Shown here piece after piece: positions 44,150 through 54,900 of a stretch of DNA of 64,000 bases (the first letter of the stretch is position 1; each line of letters starts with the position of its first letter). The DNA is from an uncultured Lachnospiraceae bacterium (lineage in GTDB: Bacteria > Bacillota > Clostridia > Lachnospirales > Lachnospiraceae). Both the position numbers and the translations under genes were made by a program. The stretch lies in contig CANOZK010000004.1 in the NCBI GenBank assembly GCA_947571775.1, positions 182,090-246,089 of the forward strand, read 5' to 3'. The notes beneath the pieces were generated by a model. It worked only from the letters and a program-made list of their open reading frames with translations, was not told the origin of the DNA and did no database searches.

Positions 44150-44571
44150 AGAACTCCATTTCGATATTTTAACGAAAACTTTCACTGGCACAAAATATAA
44201 CATAGCACTATGTGGATTGCAAGTCTGAAAACAGAAGATCAAAAAACAGAAGATCAAAAAACCACTCGTTTTCACTTGTCAAAGCTTTACCAGAAAAAAG
44301 TCTTCTGTAATTCAATATATCATATCTTTTGCCACTCCACAATATTATTTTCGCGGCAAAAAGCCATCCAAATTCACTCGTTAAAGTTTCAAAGGTGGTT
44401 TTCATTCAGATAACCAGATCTGAAAAATTTTTATTAGGACTTTTACTATCTGCCAAAATCATGTATAATAAATGAATAGATTTACAATTTCTTAAAATAG
44501 CCATTCCGGCTTAGCGTGTGTGAAAAAGCACACTCCAGGGTGCAAAAACACCCAGAAAGGGAAGACACAAG
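44150..44571. other. 422-bp intergenic region before nhaC
   Basis: No gene seen. It holds a 15-nt tandem repeat (ACAGAAGATCAAAAA twice, 44231-44260), the nhaC promoter (TTTTAC 44441-44446, 17-nt spacer, TATAAT 44464-44469) and a leader with two small hairpins. Confidence 0.65.
44518..44553 (+). promoter_or_regulatory. Tandem hairpins in the nhaC leader
   Basis: GTGTG-loop-CACAC (44518-44533) and GGGTG-loop-CACCC (44538-44553), both with 6-nt A-rich loops, 4 nt apart and just before the ribosome site. Such a compact pair ahead of a cation antiporter could be an ion-sensing leader RNA; the match to a known class was not made. Confidence 0.4.
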
Positions 44572-46200
44572 ATGAAAAAGAAACAAAACACGTCAAAGAG
44601 AATCCGCTGGACAAGTCTGCTGTTTTCTGCTTTGATTGTCATGCTTCTTTTCCCCATTGCAGCGTATGCCGCGGGAGAAGAAGCATCGGAGGCTGTGAGC
44701 CATTTCTACAAGACGCCATGGTCACTGCTTCCCCCGATCATTGCTATCGGACTCGCGCTGATTACCAAAGAGGTTTATACCTCGCTGTTTATCGGAATTG
44801 TAATCGGCGGTCTGCTCTATTCCAATTTCAACTTTGAGGGAACGCTGACACATGTATTCAACGATGGAATCGTGTCTGTGCTTGCCGACGCCTATAACGT
44901 GGGTATCCTGATCTTCTTAGTCATTCTTGGAATTATGGTCATGTTGATGAATAAAGCGGGGGGTTCCGCCGCATTTGGCCGTTGGGCATCCACCCATATT
45001 AAGACACGGGCCGGGGCACAGCTTGCAACGGTAGCCCTGGGCATACTGATCTTTATTGACGATTATTTCAACTGTCTGACGGTGGGCAGCGTAATGCGCC
45101 CGGTTTCCGACAACAGCAAGATTTCCAGAGCGAAGCTGGCCTATGTCATTGACGCCACCGCGGCGCCTGTCTGCATCATTGCTCCGGTCTCCTCCTGGGC
45201 GGCGGCAGTAGCCAGCTATGTGGAGGATGGAAACGGCCTGTACCTGTTTATCCAGACGATTCCTTTCAATTTCTATGCCCTGCTTACCCTTGTGATGATG
45301 GTCTTTCTTTCCCTGACCGGAATGGACTATGGCCCCATGGCAAAACATGAAAAAAATGCAAAGGAAAACGGGGATATCTTCTCTGGAATGAACGCCTATG
45401 CAGAAGCCGCCGCAGAGAACAGCAATCCAGACGGAAAAGTAATCGATTTGCTTCTTCCCATTGTAGTGTTGATCGTATCCTGTGTCATCGGTATGATTTA
45501 CTCAGGCGGATTCTTTGAGGGAAGCAGCTTTGTGGAATCGTTTTCCAACGCAGACGCCTCTATCGGACTGATGCTGGGTTCGGCTGTGGCATTGATTATC
45601 ACTGCGATTTATTATTTTGCCCGCAGAATACTTACATTCAAAGGGCTTGCAGAAGCCATCCCGGAGGGCTTTAAATCCATGGTTCCGGCGATTTTGATTT
45701 TGACCTTTGCCTGGAGCTTAAAAGCGATGACCGATTCCCTTGGCGCAAAACAGTTTGTAGAAGCCCTGGTACAAAATTCCGCCGGCAGCTTCCAGTCCTT
45801 CCTCCCTGCAATCGTATTCCTGATCGGTGCGTTCCTGGCATTCGCCACAGGTACCTCTTGGGGAACGTTCGGCATTTTGATTCCGATTACCCTTGCCGTA
45901 TTTCCTCTGGGAAATCCGCTTGGCATCATCTGCGTTTCCGCCTGTATGGCCGGAGCCGTATGTGGAGATCACTGCTCGCCAATTTCGGATACCACGATTA
46001 TGGCCAGCGCAGGCGCGCAATGCGACCATGTAACCCACGTATCCACACAACTCCCCTACGCCATTACGGTGGCTGGAGTCAGCTTTGTGAGCTACATCAT
46101 CGCCGGCTTTGTGCCCAACGCATTTATCACACTGCCAATAGGGATTATCCTTATGATCGGAACACTGTTCGTAATCCGAAACACAAAGATTATACAATAG
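44572..46200 (+). CDS. NhaC family Na+/H+ antiporter
   Basis: 542 residues with 11 or so hydrophobic segments. The N terminus looks like a signal peptide (RWTSLLFSALIVMLLFPIAAYAAG) ahead of the NhaC core. Family blocks: FIDDYFNCLTVGSVMRP, ATAAPVCIIAPVSSWAA, TFAWSLKAMTDSLGA, GTSWGTFGILIPI and GDHCSPISDTTIMAS. It exchanges Na+ (or an organic ion) for protons. Confidence 0.93.
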   Translation: MKKKQNTSKRIRWTSLLFSALIVMLLFPIAAYAAGEEASEAVSHFYKTPWSLLPPIIAIGLALITKEVYTSLFIGIVIGGLLYSNFNFEGTLTHVFNDGIVSVLADAYNVGILIFLVILGIMVMLMNKAGGSAAFGRWASTHIKTRAGAQLATVALGILIFIDDYFNCLTVGSVMRPVSDNSKISRAKLAYVIDATAAPVCIIAPVSSWAAAVASYVEDGNGLYLFIQTIPFNFYALLTLVMMVFLSLTGMDYGPMAKHEKNAKENGDIFSGMNAYAEAAAENSNPDGKVIDLLLPIVVLIVSCVIGMIYSGGFFEGSSFVESFSNADASIGLMLGSAVALIITAIYYFARRILTFKGLAEAIPEGFKSMVPAILILTFAWSLKAMTDSLGAKQFVEALVQNSAGSFQSFLPAIVFLIGAFLAFATGTSWGTFGILIPITLAVFPLGNPLGIICVSACMAGAVCGDHCSPISDTTIMASAGAQCDHVTHVSTQLPYAITVAGVSFVSYIIAGFVPNAFITLPIGIILMIGTLFVIRNTKIIQ

Positions 46201-46208
46201 AAAAAAAG

Positions 46209-46251
46209 CAACCATTGCCTTCTTCATAGCGGCTGGCAATGGTTGTTTTTT
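46209..46251. terminator. Bidirectional terminator after nhaC
   Basis: CAACCATTGCC (46209-46219) and GGCAATGGTTG (46235-46245), with A7 on the left and T6 on the right, between convergent genes. Confidence 0.88.
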
Positions 46252-46268
46252 CTTTTATTTCGGGACTT

Positions 46269-46874
46269 TCACAATAAATCTTTTCTGTATACGCCGTCTC
46301 TTTTTTCAAATCCCAGTTTTGAAAGATAAGCCATATGATGATCAACCGGGCCGGAATATAAAAGCCTTCGGAGTCCGTCTTGCGGAAGCTTCCAAATCAG
46401 ATACTGCCCAATGGAGCAGTCTCTGTATGCCGGCATAGAATAATCCAGCATAATATTAAGAATCCCTTCCCGCTCCGTACCCAGCAAGATTCCTGCCGGC
46501 GATGCATCGCAGCAGATGATATACGCCCGATTAATTCCTTCCAAATCCACGTTCAGTCCTGGAAAACAGCTTTCGATATCCTTCTGGTAATACCTGAGCA
46601 GGTAAGTCAGAAAACGGTCCTGGCTGGCAACCGAAAGCAGTTCATAGTGTTTCTCCTTTCCAATCCGCCGCAAATAATAAAGGTTGACCAGCACCAGGCA
46701 GAAATTCATGACCGCTGTGGGATACGAATGGATGATCAGCGCATAAATGGTAAAAATCGCGCTTCCAACGGAATTGATTACCCGGAGTTTTACCACAGAC
46801 GGCATCAAAAAAGAGAACAATACCAAAATAGAACCCAGATAGCCGATCAATTCCACAATCGTCGTTGTACTCAT
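46269..46874 (-). CDS. YgjV-like membrane protein with C-terminal soluble domain
   Basis: 201 residues from the ATG at 46874. Three membrane helices in the first 85 residues (ELIGYLGSILVLFSFLMPSVVKLRVINSVGSAIFTIYALI) match the YgjV family. The last 100 residues are soluble (AYIICCDASPAGILLGTEREGILNIMLDYSMPAYRDCSIGQYLI) and resemble a GNAT-like fold. It ends the nucleoside salvage operon, 14 bp after deoC. Function unknown. Confidence 0.75.
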   Translation of the reverse strand: MSTTTIVELIGYLGSILVLFSFLMPSVVKLRVINSVGSAIFTIYALIIHSYPTAVMNFCLVLVNLYYLRRIGKEKHYELLSVASQDRFLTYLLRYYQKDIESCFPGLNVDLEGINRAYIICCDASPAGILLGTEREGILNIMLDYSMPAYRDCSIGQYLIWKLPQDGLRRLLYSGPVDHHMAYLSKLGFEKRDGVYRKDLL

Positions 46875-46888
46875 ATCAATAAATCCTA

Positions 46889-47554
46889 TCAACAACCTGC
46901 CTTAGAGGTTTCCTTTTTCAAAAGTTTCACCAGACGGCTTGTTCCAAGCCTCTCTGCGCCAAGGCGCAGAAACTCTTCTGCATCGGCAAAAGAGGAAATC
47001 CCTCCTGCCGCTTTGATTTTTACCAAGCCTCCAATGTGCTGTTTCATAAGCTTTACATCGGCGAAGGTCGCGCCGGAACCAGAAAACCCGGTGGATGTTT
47101 TGATATAATCTGCGCCTGTACGGGTGAGAATCTCGCACATCTTGATCTTTTCCTCCTCGGTCAGCAGGCAGGTTTCGATGATGACCTTTAAAATATGGCT
47201 CCCGCACGCCTCCCGGATGGCTCGTATTTCGTCCTCCACTTCTGTGTATCGTTTGTCTTTTAAAAAACCGATGTTGATCACCATATCGATCTCAGAAGCC
47301 CCTTTTTCAATGGCGTCCTTTGCCTCTAGTACTTTGACCTTTCTGGTGCTGTAACCGTTGGGAAAACCGATAACGGTACAGATCGGCAGTTTGCCGTCCA
47401 CATATTCTGCCGCCTGTTCGACGTAAGCGGCTGGGATGCAGGCCGACGCGGTCTGATACTCCATGGCATCGTCCAGGATTTCCCGGATTTCACCCCAGGT
47501 TGCTGTTTGGGACAACAGTGTGTGATCGACATGCCGTAAAATTTCTTTTTCCAT
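46889..47554 (-). CDS. deoC: Deoxyribose-phosphate aldolase
   Basis: 221 residues from the ATG at 47554 (AGGAGGG upstream). TIM barrel; DHTLL at the start, VINIGFLKD with one catalytic Lys region, [14 protein letters not shown], and the Schiff-base Lys in [11 protein letters not shown], with VKIKAAGGI later. It splits deoxyribose 5-phosphate into acetaldehyde and glyceraldehyde 3-phosphate. Confidence 0.96.
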   Translation of the reverse strand: MEKEILRHVDHTLLSQTATWGEIREILDDAMEYQTASACIPAAYVEQAAEYVDGKLPICTVIGFPNGYSTRKVKVLEAKDAIEKGASEIDMVINIGFLKDKRYTEVEDEIRAIREACGSHILKVIIETCLLTEEEKIKMCEILTRTGADYIKTSTGFSGSGATFADVKLMKQHIGGLVKIKAAGGISSFADAEEFLRLGAERLGTSRLVKLLKKETSKAGC

Positions 47555-47583
47555 CTGGATACCCTCCTGCTTCTGTCTTTTCC

Positions 47584-48774
47584 TCATTCCAAGAATCCTA
47601 ACAGAGATTTGCCGATGGTATTTTCCGGTTGGGGAACGCCGAAATTCTCTGCAATGGTAGAGCCGATAACTGCGAACGTCTCTTGTTCCTCTAATCTCCC
47701 GCTGTCTTTCATAGATTTTGCATAGGCAAGAAACGGCACCTTCTCCCTCGTGTGATCCGTTCCTGTGTAAGTGGGATCGTTTCCGTGGTCGGCGGTGATG
47801 ATCAAAAGGTCGTCTTCCCGAAGACGCTCCAGCAGCGCTTCCAGCTTTTCATCAAACCGTTCTAATTCTTCCCGATATCCCTGCGGATTTCTCCGGTGCC
47901 CCCATTTTGCGTCAAAATCCACAAGATTGACAAAACAAAGCCCGGTAAAATCTTTGTCCGCCAATTCAATCGTCTGCTCCATCCCGTGGACGGATGATCT
48001 TGACTTGTGCGCTTCTGTGATTCCCTCCCCATCGAAAATATCCACAATTTTGCCGACGGAGATCACCTCATACCCATTGTCTTTCAAAGCACTGAGCACC
48101 GTCTTTCCCGTAGGTTTTAAGGCATAATCGTGCCGATTGCTGGTGCGTTCAAACTCACCTTTCTTTTTCCCTACATACGGCCTTGCGATGACCCGGCCCA
48201 CCTTCCATTCTTCCTTAAGGGTCAGTTCGCGGGCAATCTCACAGCAGCGGTACAGTTCCTGCAAATCAAACGTCTCCTCATTTCCGCAAATTTGCAGAAC
48301 AGAATCCGCCGAGGTATAGACGATCATATTTCCGGTGGCAATCTCTTCCTCGCCCAGCTCTTCGATAATCTCCGTGCCGCTGGCGCTCTTGTTTCCGATC
48401 ACCTTGTGCCCGGTGCGCTTCTCCAGCTCTTCGATCAATTCTTTTGGAAAGCCGTGCTCGGTAAAGGTCTGGAACGGGGTTTTTGTCTCAATCCCCATCA
48501 TTTCCCAGTGCCCGGTCATCGTATCCTTTCCGTTGCTTTTTTCCCGCAGTACGCCGTGGTAGCCAAGAGGATGTTCCAGCGCCGCCACCTGTTTGAGAGG
48601 AGTCAGGTTTGCCATGCCCAGTTTCTGTAAATTGGGAATCCGAAACATGTCCGCCTCCTGAGAAATATGCCCCAGCGTATTGACGCCAACGTCGCCGAAT
48701 TTTTCGCTGTCCGGCATCGCCCCGATTCCGAGGGAATCAATCACAATCACAAAAATACGTTTATATTTACTCAT
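47584..48774 (-). CDS. deoB: Phosphopentomutase
   Basis: 396 residues from the ATG at 48774; the longer frame upstream runs into cdd and is not used. Alkaline-phosphatase-like metal sites: [13 protein letters not shown], the phosphate-accepting Thr in [14 protein letters not shown], and [22 protein letters not shown] near the end. It converts (deoxy)ribose 1-phosphate to 5-phosphate. 29 bp before deoC. Confidence 0.96.
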   Translation of the reverse strand: MSKYKRIFVIVIDSLGIGAMPDSEKFGDVGVNTLGHISQEADMFRIPNLQKLGMANLTPLKQVAALEHPLGYHGVLREKSNGKDTMTGHWEMMGIETKTPFQTFTEHGFPKELIEELEKRTGHKVIGNKSASGTEIIEELGEEEIATGNMIVYTSADSVLQICGNEETFDLQELYRCCEIARELTLKEEWKVGRVIARPYVGKKKGEFERTSNRHDYALKPTGKTVLSALKDNGYEVISVGKIVDIFDGEGITEAHKSRSSVHGMEQTIELADKDFTGLCFVNLVDFDAKWGHRRNPQGYREELERFDEKLEALLERLREDDLLIITADHGNDPTYTGTDHTREKVPFLAYAKSMKDSGRLEEQETFAVIGSTIAENFGVPQPENTIGKSLLGFLE

Positions 48775-48818
48775 ACCCTTCATCCTTTCTGTTTGTAACC
48801 GTGAGAATATCTGAACTC

Positions 48819-49238
48819 TTACGTCAAATTTTCCGGGCCGAAGCCCAGCGGCATCAGATCTTTTAGCCGATAAATCTGATACGATTCTTTTCCTGCTGCC
48901 AGAATCACCTGAAACGTCTCTGGATCGCAAAACTCCATCATCACTTGGCGGCAGACACCGCAGGGCGAGATCGAAGCCGAAAGGGTTCCACGCAATCCTC
49001 CTACCACGCAAATCGCCCGAAAGCTGCGCTTGCCTTTGCTGACCGCCTTAAAAAAAGCCGTCCGCTCTGCACAGTTTGTCGGCGTGTAGGCTGCATTTTC
49101 TATATTACACCCGGTATAAATCTCTCCGTCGTCTGTCAGCAACGCCGCGCCCACTTTAAAATTAGAATAAGGAGCATAGGCATATGCAAGCTGTGCGGAT
49201 GCTTCTTCTATCAATTTTTGAATTTGTGTATCTTGCAT
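48819..49238 (-). CDS. cdd: Cytidine deaminase
   Basis: 139 residues. Zinc site: [15 protein letters not shown] (Cys and the catalytic Glu) and [13 protein letters not shown] (two Cys). It deaminates cytidine and deoxycytidine. Its start is directly after the udp stop, with no gap. Confidence 0.96.
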   Translation of the reverse strand: MQDTQIQKLIEEASAQLAYAYAPYSNFKVGAALLTDDGEIYTGCNIENAAYTPTNCAERTAFFKAVSKGKRSFRAICVVGGLRGTLSASISPCGVCRQVMMEFCDPETFQVILAAGKESYQIYRLKDLMPLGFGPENLT

Positions 49239-50033
49239 CTAGGACACCCTCTTTCCTTCGGATTGTGTATCTTGTTGGATCAATTTGCGAATTGCCTCTA
49301 TCGCAACGCGGATCACACTCTCTGTATCGTGGACCACTGGATTTTCCAGCCCTTCCTTTTCTCGCTCCTGATTTGCCATCACCAGGAAACAAGAGCCGAT
49401 CCGCACGCCAAGGCTGCTGGCTACAACAAACAAAGCCGCGGATTCCATCTCAGAAGCCAGACAGCCCAACCGTTTCCATGCCTCCCACTTGTTCAGCAGT
49501 TCATAACCGACGGGCTTTGTCTCTGGGGAGTGCTGCCCGTAAAAAGAATCCTTGCACTGCACCACACCCACATGATAGACTTGCTCCAATTCCTTTGCCG
49601 CCCGAACGAGCGCGTTTACAATCTGGATATCTGCCACCGCTGGAAATTCTATCGGCGCGTATTCCCGGCTGGTGCCTTCCATTCGGATCGCCCCCTGTGC
49701 AATGACCATATCTCCGCTTTTGATCTCCGTCTGCATACCGCCGCAGGTGCCGACCCGGACAAAGGTATCCGCCCCCGCCATCGCCAGTTCTTCCAAAGCA
49801 ATGGCCGCCGAAGGGCCTCCGATCCCCGTAGAAGTTACACTTACCTTTACACCGTCCAGATATCCGGTATACGTCACATATTCCCGGCTGTCGGCCACCT
49901 GCTTGGCGTCGTCAAAATATTTTGCAATTTGTGCGCAGCGTTTGGGATCTCCCGGCAAAATGACATACCGTCCCACATCGCCCTTTCCCACCTGAATGTG
50001 ATATTGTTTATCGATATTTTCTGAATAATTCAT
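49239..50033 (-). CDS. udp: Uridine phosphorylase
   Basis: 264 residues from the ATG at 50033 (GAAAGG upstream). Nucleoside phosphorylase fold [45 protein letters not shown], and [14 protein letters not shown] with the ribose-binding EME. It splits uridine with phosphate. First gene of the operon udp, cdd, deoB, deoC, YgjV-like, which turns pyrimidine nucleosides into central carbon sugars. Confidence 0.93.
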   Translation of the reverse strand: MNYSENIDKQYHIQVGKGDVGRYVILPGDPKRCAQIAKYFDDAKQVADSREYVTYTGYLDGVKVSVTSTGIGGPSAAIALEELAMAGADTFVRVGTCGGMQTEIKSGDMVIAQGAIRMEGTSREYAPIEFPAVADIQIVNALVRAAKELEQVYHVGVVQCKDSFYGQHSPETKPVGYELLNKWEAWKRLGCLASEMESAALFVVASSLGVRIGSCFLVMANQEREKEGLENPVVHDTESVIRVAIEAIRKLIQQDTQSEGKRVS

Positions 50034-50159
50034 AAATACGCGCCTTTCTTTCATTATTTAATTATAATTCTATATGTAATAAGACAAAATGGAAAGAATA
50101 CATTTTTTATAAAAATTCCATATAATTTTTATAAAAGATTACCAAAACGTAGGAAAAGA

Positions 50160-50190
50160 CCGCAAAAAGCCTTTATCTTGCTTTTTACGG
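50160..50190 (-). terminator. Terminator of the TfoX-like gene
   Basis: CCGCAAAAAGC and GCTTTTTACGG pair with one mismatch, 9-nt loop, 10 bp after the stop codon at 50201. Confidence 0.6.
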
Positions 50191-50200
50191 CCTCCTGGAA

Positions 50201-50431
50201 TTATGATTTCTTCTTTTTCTTTGATTTCGGCATCGGTAATTCTTTGCAGGTTTCTGTCACAAATTCTGTTAAAAACTCCCGATCGTCAATCTCTTCCACC
50301 AAAAAATATGGTTTCGCCCCTTCATAAGGCGGCATCGTTTTCAAATACGGCGCCAGCCGTTTCCCTGCCTCTGTAATTTTGATAAAAAGCTGGTTGTCGC
50401 ATATCAGGGCAAATTCCTGTCTGCTTGCCAT
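50201..50431 (-). CDS. Shortened TfoX N-terminal-like protein
   Basis: 76 residues with AGGAGGA upstream. The stretch ALICDNQLFIKITEAGKRL, PPYEGAKPYFLVEEIDDREFLTEF and the Lys-rich tail match the second half of TfoX/Sxy-type proteins of about 105-110 residues, and MASRQEF matches their start. About 33 residues between, including the usual MMGEY block, are missing in frame. It may be inactive or an odd form. Family role is poorly known. Confidence 0.75.
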   Translation of the reverse strand: MASRQEFALICDNQLFIKITEAGKRLAPYLKTMPPYEGAKPYFLVEEIDDREFLTEFVTETCKELPMPKSKKKKKS

Positions 50432-50451
50432 TAAAATATGTTCCTCCTTTT

Positions 50452-51015
50452 TTACAGAAAACCCAAGTGTTCCAGCAAAATCTTAATTCCCATCAAAATC
50501 AGGATGATCCCACCGACGGCTTCCGCCTTTGCCTGATACTTTATCCCAAAGAGGTTTCCGATTTTAATGCCCGCCGCGCTGAAACAGAAGGTAATCAATC
50601 CGATAAAGAGAACCGCCGCCAGGATATGAACTTTCAGAAACGCAAACGTAATCCCCACAGCCAGGGCATCGATACTGGTGGCAACCGCCAGCATCGTCAT
50701 GGTTTTTACATCAAAGGAAGCGTTCGGCTCAAAACAGTCGTCCTTCTGCCTGGCTTCTTTGAGCATATTCAGGCCGATCAGCCCCAGAAGCACAAAGGCT
50801 ATCCAATGGTCAATGCTGGTAATATAATCCTGAAACTGCACGCCCAAAACATAACCTATAAGCGGCATAAGCGCCTGGAAGCCTCCGAAGTACAGGCCCG
50901 TCAGCACAGCATATTTCCACTTCATCTCTGTCAGGGAAAGCCCCTTACAGACGGAAACGGCAAAGGCGTCCATAGACAGCCCCACCGCAATCAAAAACAA
51001 TGAAAAAAAACTCAT
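50452..51015 (-). CDS. mntP: Manganese efflux pump MntP-like
   Basis: 187 residues from the ATG at 51015 (GGAGGG upstream). Six helices and the MntP Asp-bearing motifs in both halves: [14 protein letters not shown] and [14 protein letters not shown]. It exports Mn2+. Its start overlaps the stop of the beta-lactamase-like gene by 4 bp. Confidence 0.93.
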   Translation of the reverse strand: MSFFSLFLIAVGLSMDAFAVSVCKGLSLTEMKWKYAVLTGLYFGGFQALMPLIGYVLGVQFQDYITSIDHWIAFVLLGLIGLNMLKEARQKDDCFEPNASFDVKTMTMLAVATSIDALAVGITFAFLKVHILAAVLFIGLITFCFSAAGIKIGNLFGIKYQAKAEAVGGIILILMGIKILLEHLGFL

Positions 51016-51962
51016 AGCAACCCTCCTGTCATAAATAGATTTTGAAAATATTGGTAAACTGCCGCCGAGAGTTCCCGGATATGCTGCCGCGCCGCCTGCG
51101 TGTCTGTCAAATTGACGGACATAACACAGAGGATATAATCCCTTCCCGGCCCATAGACAATAGCCGCATCGTGTTCCATGGTGCTGACCTCCCCAGTTTT
51201 GTTGGCGGTTACTACGCCTTCGGGCAGTCCGGCGGGAATTTTCTCCCTGCGCTGCTGGGCCTTTAACAGTTCCAACATCTGTGCGGAAGCCTCTGGGGAG
51301 ACGCAGGCAGCCCCGTACACGTTTTCCAGAAACAATCCACAATCTTTTGCCGATGTATAATTTTTCTCGATTGGCTCCACATCCCTGTGATCTTTTAGAT
51401 CCCTGCCCTGGTTGGTATCGGCAAAGCCGTTGGACGCCGCAAAGCCATTGACAACGGCCCGACCCTCTGCATGACTGCTGCCGTCGGGGCTTAGGGCCTC
51501 CACCAGACGGTTGGAAGATTCGTTATCGCTGACAGTAATCATCTGCGTCAATAGTTCCTGAATCTGCGGAGTATAAGAAAGCGTTCCCTCCTCCACCGCC
51601 TGCCAGACCGCTCCCATAATATAAAGTTTGATTAAACTGGCCGATTCCATCTGATGGCTGTTGATGTCGAAGGAACCGCCTCCGGTCAGATCCTTGAGAT
51701 AAATCGCCCACTCGCCGTCACTAAATCCTGCCAGCATTTCCTCAAGCATGGCCTGCAATTCCTGCATTTCCTGCTGCCTTTTCTCTTCCTCTTCTTGCTG
51801 CTCCCGCTTGAGCCGCTCTTGCTCTTCCTGCCTTCTTTTGGCCTGCTCTTGCTCCTCTTCCAGACGGGAAATCTCCCGATAAGTCTGCCGGCATCGAAAT
51901 CCCAGGCCGCCCAGACAAAGCAGCAGCAGGATTACCACAATCCAAAGCCCAATCTTTTTCAT
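51012..51962 (-). CDS. Membrane-anchored class A beta-lactamase-like serine hydrolase
   Basis: 316 residues. N-terminal helix (residues 4-24) without a lipobox, a Glu/Gln/Arg-rich coiled coil (about 30-70), then a penicillin-binding-like domain: SLIK (catalytic Ser and Lys), SDNES (SDN motif) and KTGE (KTG motif). Relatives include class A beta-lactamases and cell-wall-acting serine hydrolases; the coiled-coil anchor makes a wall-related role as likely as antibiotic breakdown. Coupled to mntP. Confidence 0.85.
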   Translation of the reverse strand: MKKIGLWIVVILLLLCLGGLGFRCRQTYREISRLEEEQEQAKRRQEEQERLKREQQEEEEKRQQEMQELQAMLEEMLAGFSDGEWAIYLKDLTGGGSFDINSHQMESASLIKLYIMGAVWQAVEEGTLSYTPQIQELLTQMITVSDNESSNRLVEALSPDGSSHAEGRAVVNGFAASNGFADTNQGRDLKDHRDVEPIEKNYTSAKDCGLFLENVYGAACVSPEASAQMLELLKAQQRREKIPAGLPEGVVTANKTGEVSTMEHDAAIVYGPGRDYILCVMSVNLTDTQAARQHIRELSAAVYQYFQNLFMTGGLL

Positions 51963-51996
51963 CCTTTTTGATTTTTACCCCTTTTTTACTTTCTGC

Positions 51997-54900
51997 TCAG
52001 ACAGGCAAAGCCTTTCCCAGACAAAACGAATACAAATATTTTTCTTTGACGCGCTTTCCGGTCATTCTCTCCAAAGCCTGCCCATAATATTCCAACTGTA
52101 TCCGATACCGCTCTGTCAACTGATCCTCTTCGCCTGCTTTTACCCAGTCGGTTTTATAATCTACCACGACCAGATCCCCTTCTTCCTGAAAATAAACATC
52201 CATGATTCCCTGCACCAGAACTTGTTCCCTATCGCCCCAGTCTGCATCCACCTCCGACGCCTTTACCGAAATCACAAAAGGCTGTTCCCGGTACAAAAGC
52301 CCCTGCTGCTGGGCCCGGCGCAGACGTTTTCCAAGAGGAGAGCGGGCCAGCGCCAGAATATCCCATTCCCGGACACATCTGCGAACCGGTTCTTCCATCC
52401 GTCCCTGAGAAACCCATCCGTCCAACTGCCGCCGGATACCGTCTTTCGTATCCGCCTGGGAAAAATCCAGACATTCCATGACCTTGTGATAAGCCGTTCC
52501 TCTGGCCACGCCCTGAAGCTCTTCTTTTTCCTCGATAAAATCCGGTATCAGGGGAATGAGATCCAGATCCGGCTTGGCATACATCTGCTCGCTGTCCGCG
52601 TCCTCCTCTATGCTCGACTCCCACCGCTTGATTTCCGATACGGAAACCTTCATCGGAACTCCCTTTCGCTCCTCATAAGGATACACAAAGGAGAAGCGCT
52701 CCTCTAAAAGCTTGCGGGTCGGCGAATGAAATACCTCTTCCTTATCTTTGGTCAGCAGCATTTCTTTCTGGAAAAGGACTTCCGTCTGCTGTTCCACCTG
52801 CTGCGCCAGCAGATCCCCAGCTGTGGTCACCTCCACCACAAAAGGCGCAAGCCCCTCCAAAAGCGGCGTTCCGGATTCCCAGAGAAGCCCGTACTGATCA
52901 TAAATTTCCTCCATTGCCGGATGGCGTACCAGCGCGGGGAGGATCCAACCCCAGTAATCCCTGGCTTTCTCCAAAGTATGCACCGATAATTTCTGTTCCT
53001 TTCGCCGCAAAATCCCCTGGTATTCCAGCAGGCGTTTTTCCAATCTTGTTACCGTTCCGGTCAAGATCAGTTTTTCTTTCGCCCTGGTCAGGGCCACATA
53101 AAGCACCCGAAGTTCCTCCCCCAGATTTTCCGTCAGCGTCTTCTGGCGGATCACCTGCCGGATGGCCATGGATACACAGATCCGTTCTTCCGGGTAAATA
53201 GCGTCGGTGCCAATTCCCAGATCGGGGTGAATCAGCAGCCGGGCGTTGGCGTCCTGCTGGTTAAACCGCTTTCCCATGCCCGCCACAAATACAATGGGAA
53301 ATTCCAAGCCCTTGCTTTTGTGGATGGTCAGAATCCGAACCGTGTGGTTTTCTGCGCCTGGCAGCGGCACCTCCCCGTAATCCACCTGATATTTCTGAAG
53401 ATTTTCCACATAACGCACAAAATGAAACAGCCCCCGGTAGCTGGTCGCCTCATATTCCCGCGCCTTTTCCACCAGCATCTGCAGATTCGCGGATCGCTGT
53501 CCGCCGGGGGGCAAAGCGGCGGCATAACTGCCATACCCAGTCGCCTGGAAAATATAGAGCAATAACTGATGAATCGGCGTATAGGCCACGCGGCTGCGCA
53601 CTTCTGCCAGACACTCCAAAAACTGATTTAATTTTTCTCTCAAAACCGAGTCGTTTCCCTGTTCGGCATAAACCTTCGCACGCTCATAAAGACTGCCCGG
53701 AGTATCCCCCAGCAACGCCATTTCCTGGGCAGAACATCCCCCGATTGGAGAATGCAGCACAGCGGCAAAGGGGATGTCCTGGCGGGGATTGTCGCAGATG
53801 CGCAGGTAATTCAATACGGTTACCACCTCCAAAGCTGAGAAATACCCGGTTTTTGAGGCGCTGTAAGCAGGGATTCCCTGCGCCGCCAGCACTTTTACAA
53901 ACGTATCCGCCCAGCCAGACGCAGTGCGCAGCAAAATCACCATATCTCCATACCGCGCCGGGCGATAGGTTCCCGTTTCGCGATCCAACACGGGATAGAC
54001 TCCTTTCAGAGATTGGATCTTTCGGGCGATAGCCAAAGCTTCGAGCTCACGCTGCATTTTCGCCCCTTTTTCCTCCTCCAATTCGGGCCCGTCGGCCTCC
54101 ACCAGAAGCACTTCCGCGGCGCTCATATCTTCGCCTTCCCCTTCTGGAAAATCCGCTCCCGGATTTAAAGCGGCATATTTGTCGTATTCCACATCCCCCA
54201 CTTCCCGGCCCATGATCTGGTAAAACAAAAAGTTCACGCCTGAGAGTACCTGGGAGCGGCTTCTAAAATTCTTGTGTAAATCGATCCGCTGCTTTTCGCC
54301 GTCTTCCAGCGTATAGGTGTCAAATTTTTCCATAAAAAGCTCCGGCCTGGCCAGGCGAAAGCGGTAGATACTCTGCTTGACATCCCCCACCATAAAGATG
54401 TTGTTCTTTCCCTGCCAAACTCTGGAAACTGCCAGCATCAACTGCTCCTGTACAAAGCTGCTGTCCTGGTATTCGTCAATCAGAATTTCCTCAAACTGTC
54501 CAGAAAGCTCCTTTGCCGCGGAAGTATAGCGGATTTCGCCGTCGATCCGCTCTACCAGGATATCCAGGGCAAAATGTTCCAGATCCGAAAAGTCCAGCAG
54601 ATTTTTTTCCCGTTTCTTCTCAGCATATGCTTTCATAAAATCCCTGGTTAAATCCAACAGAGCGCAAATGGGCACCCGGCACACTCGGATCTGTTCGAGG
54701 ACTTCCTCTGCTTTTACAGAAAAATACTGTTCTTTCAGAGATTTCAGGATATCCTTGAACTGTTCCCGGATATTCTTCACCTGTTCCCGAAGCTGCGGCT
54801 CCACCTGGCTGTCTTTTTTACGGGACAAAGCGGCAAAAGAAAGCCCGGACATTCCCTGTACATAGCCGTCGAAGTTCTTGGCTGCCTGCAGCTGCGTTAG

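Noticed and set aside
48945..50024. 359-residue open frame antisense to cdd and udp
   Set aside because: Shadow of two clear genes; no recognisable domain.
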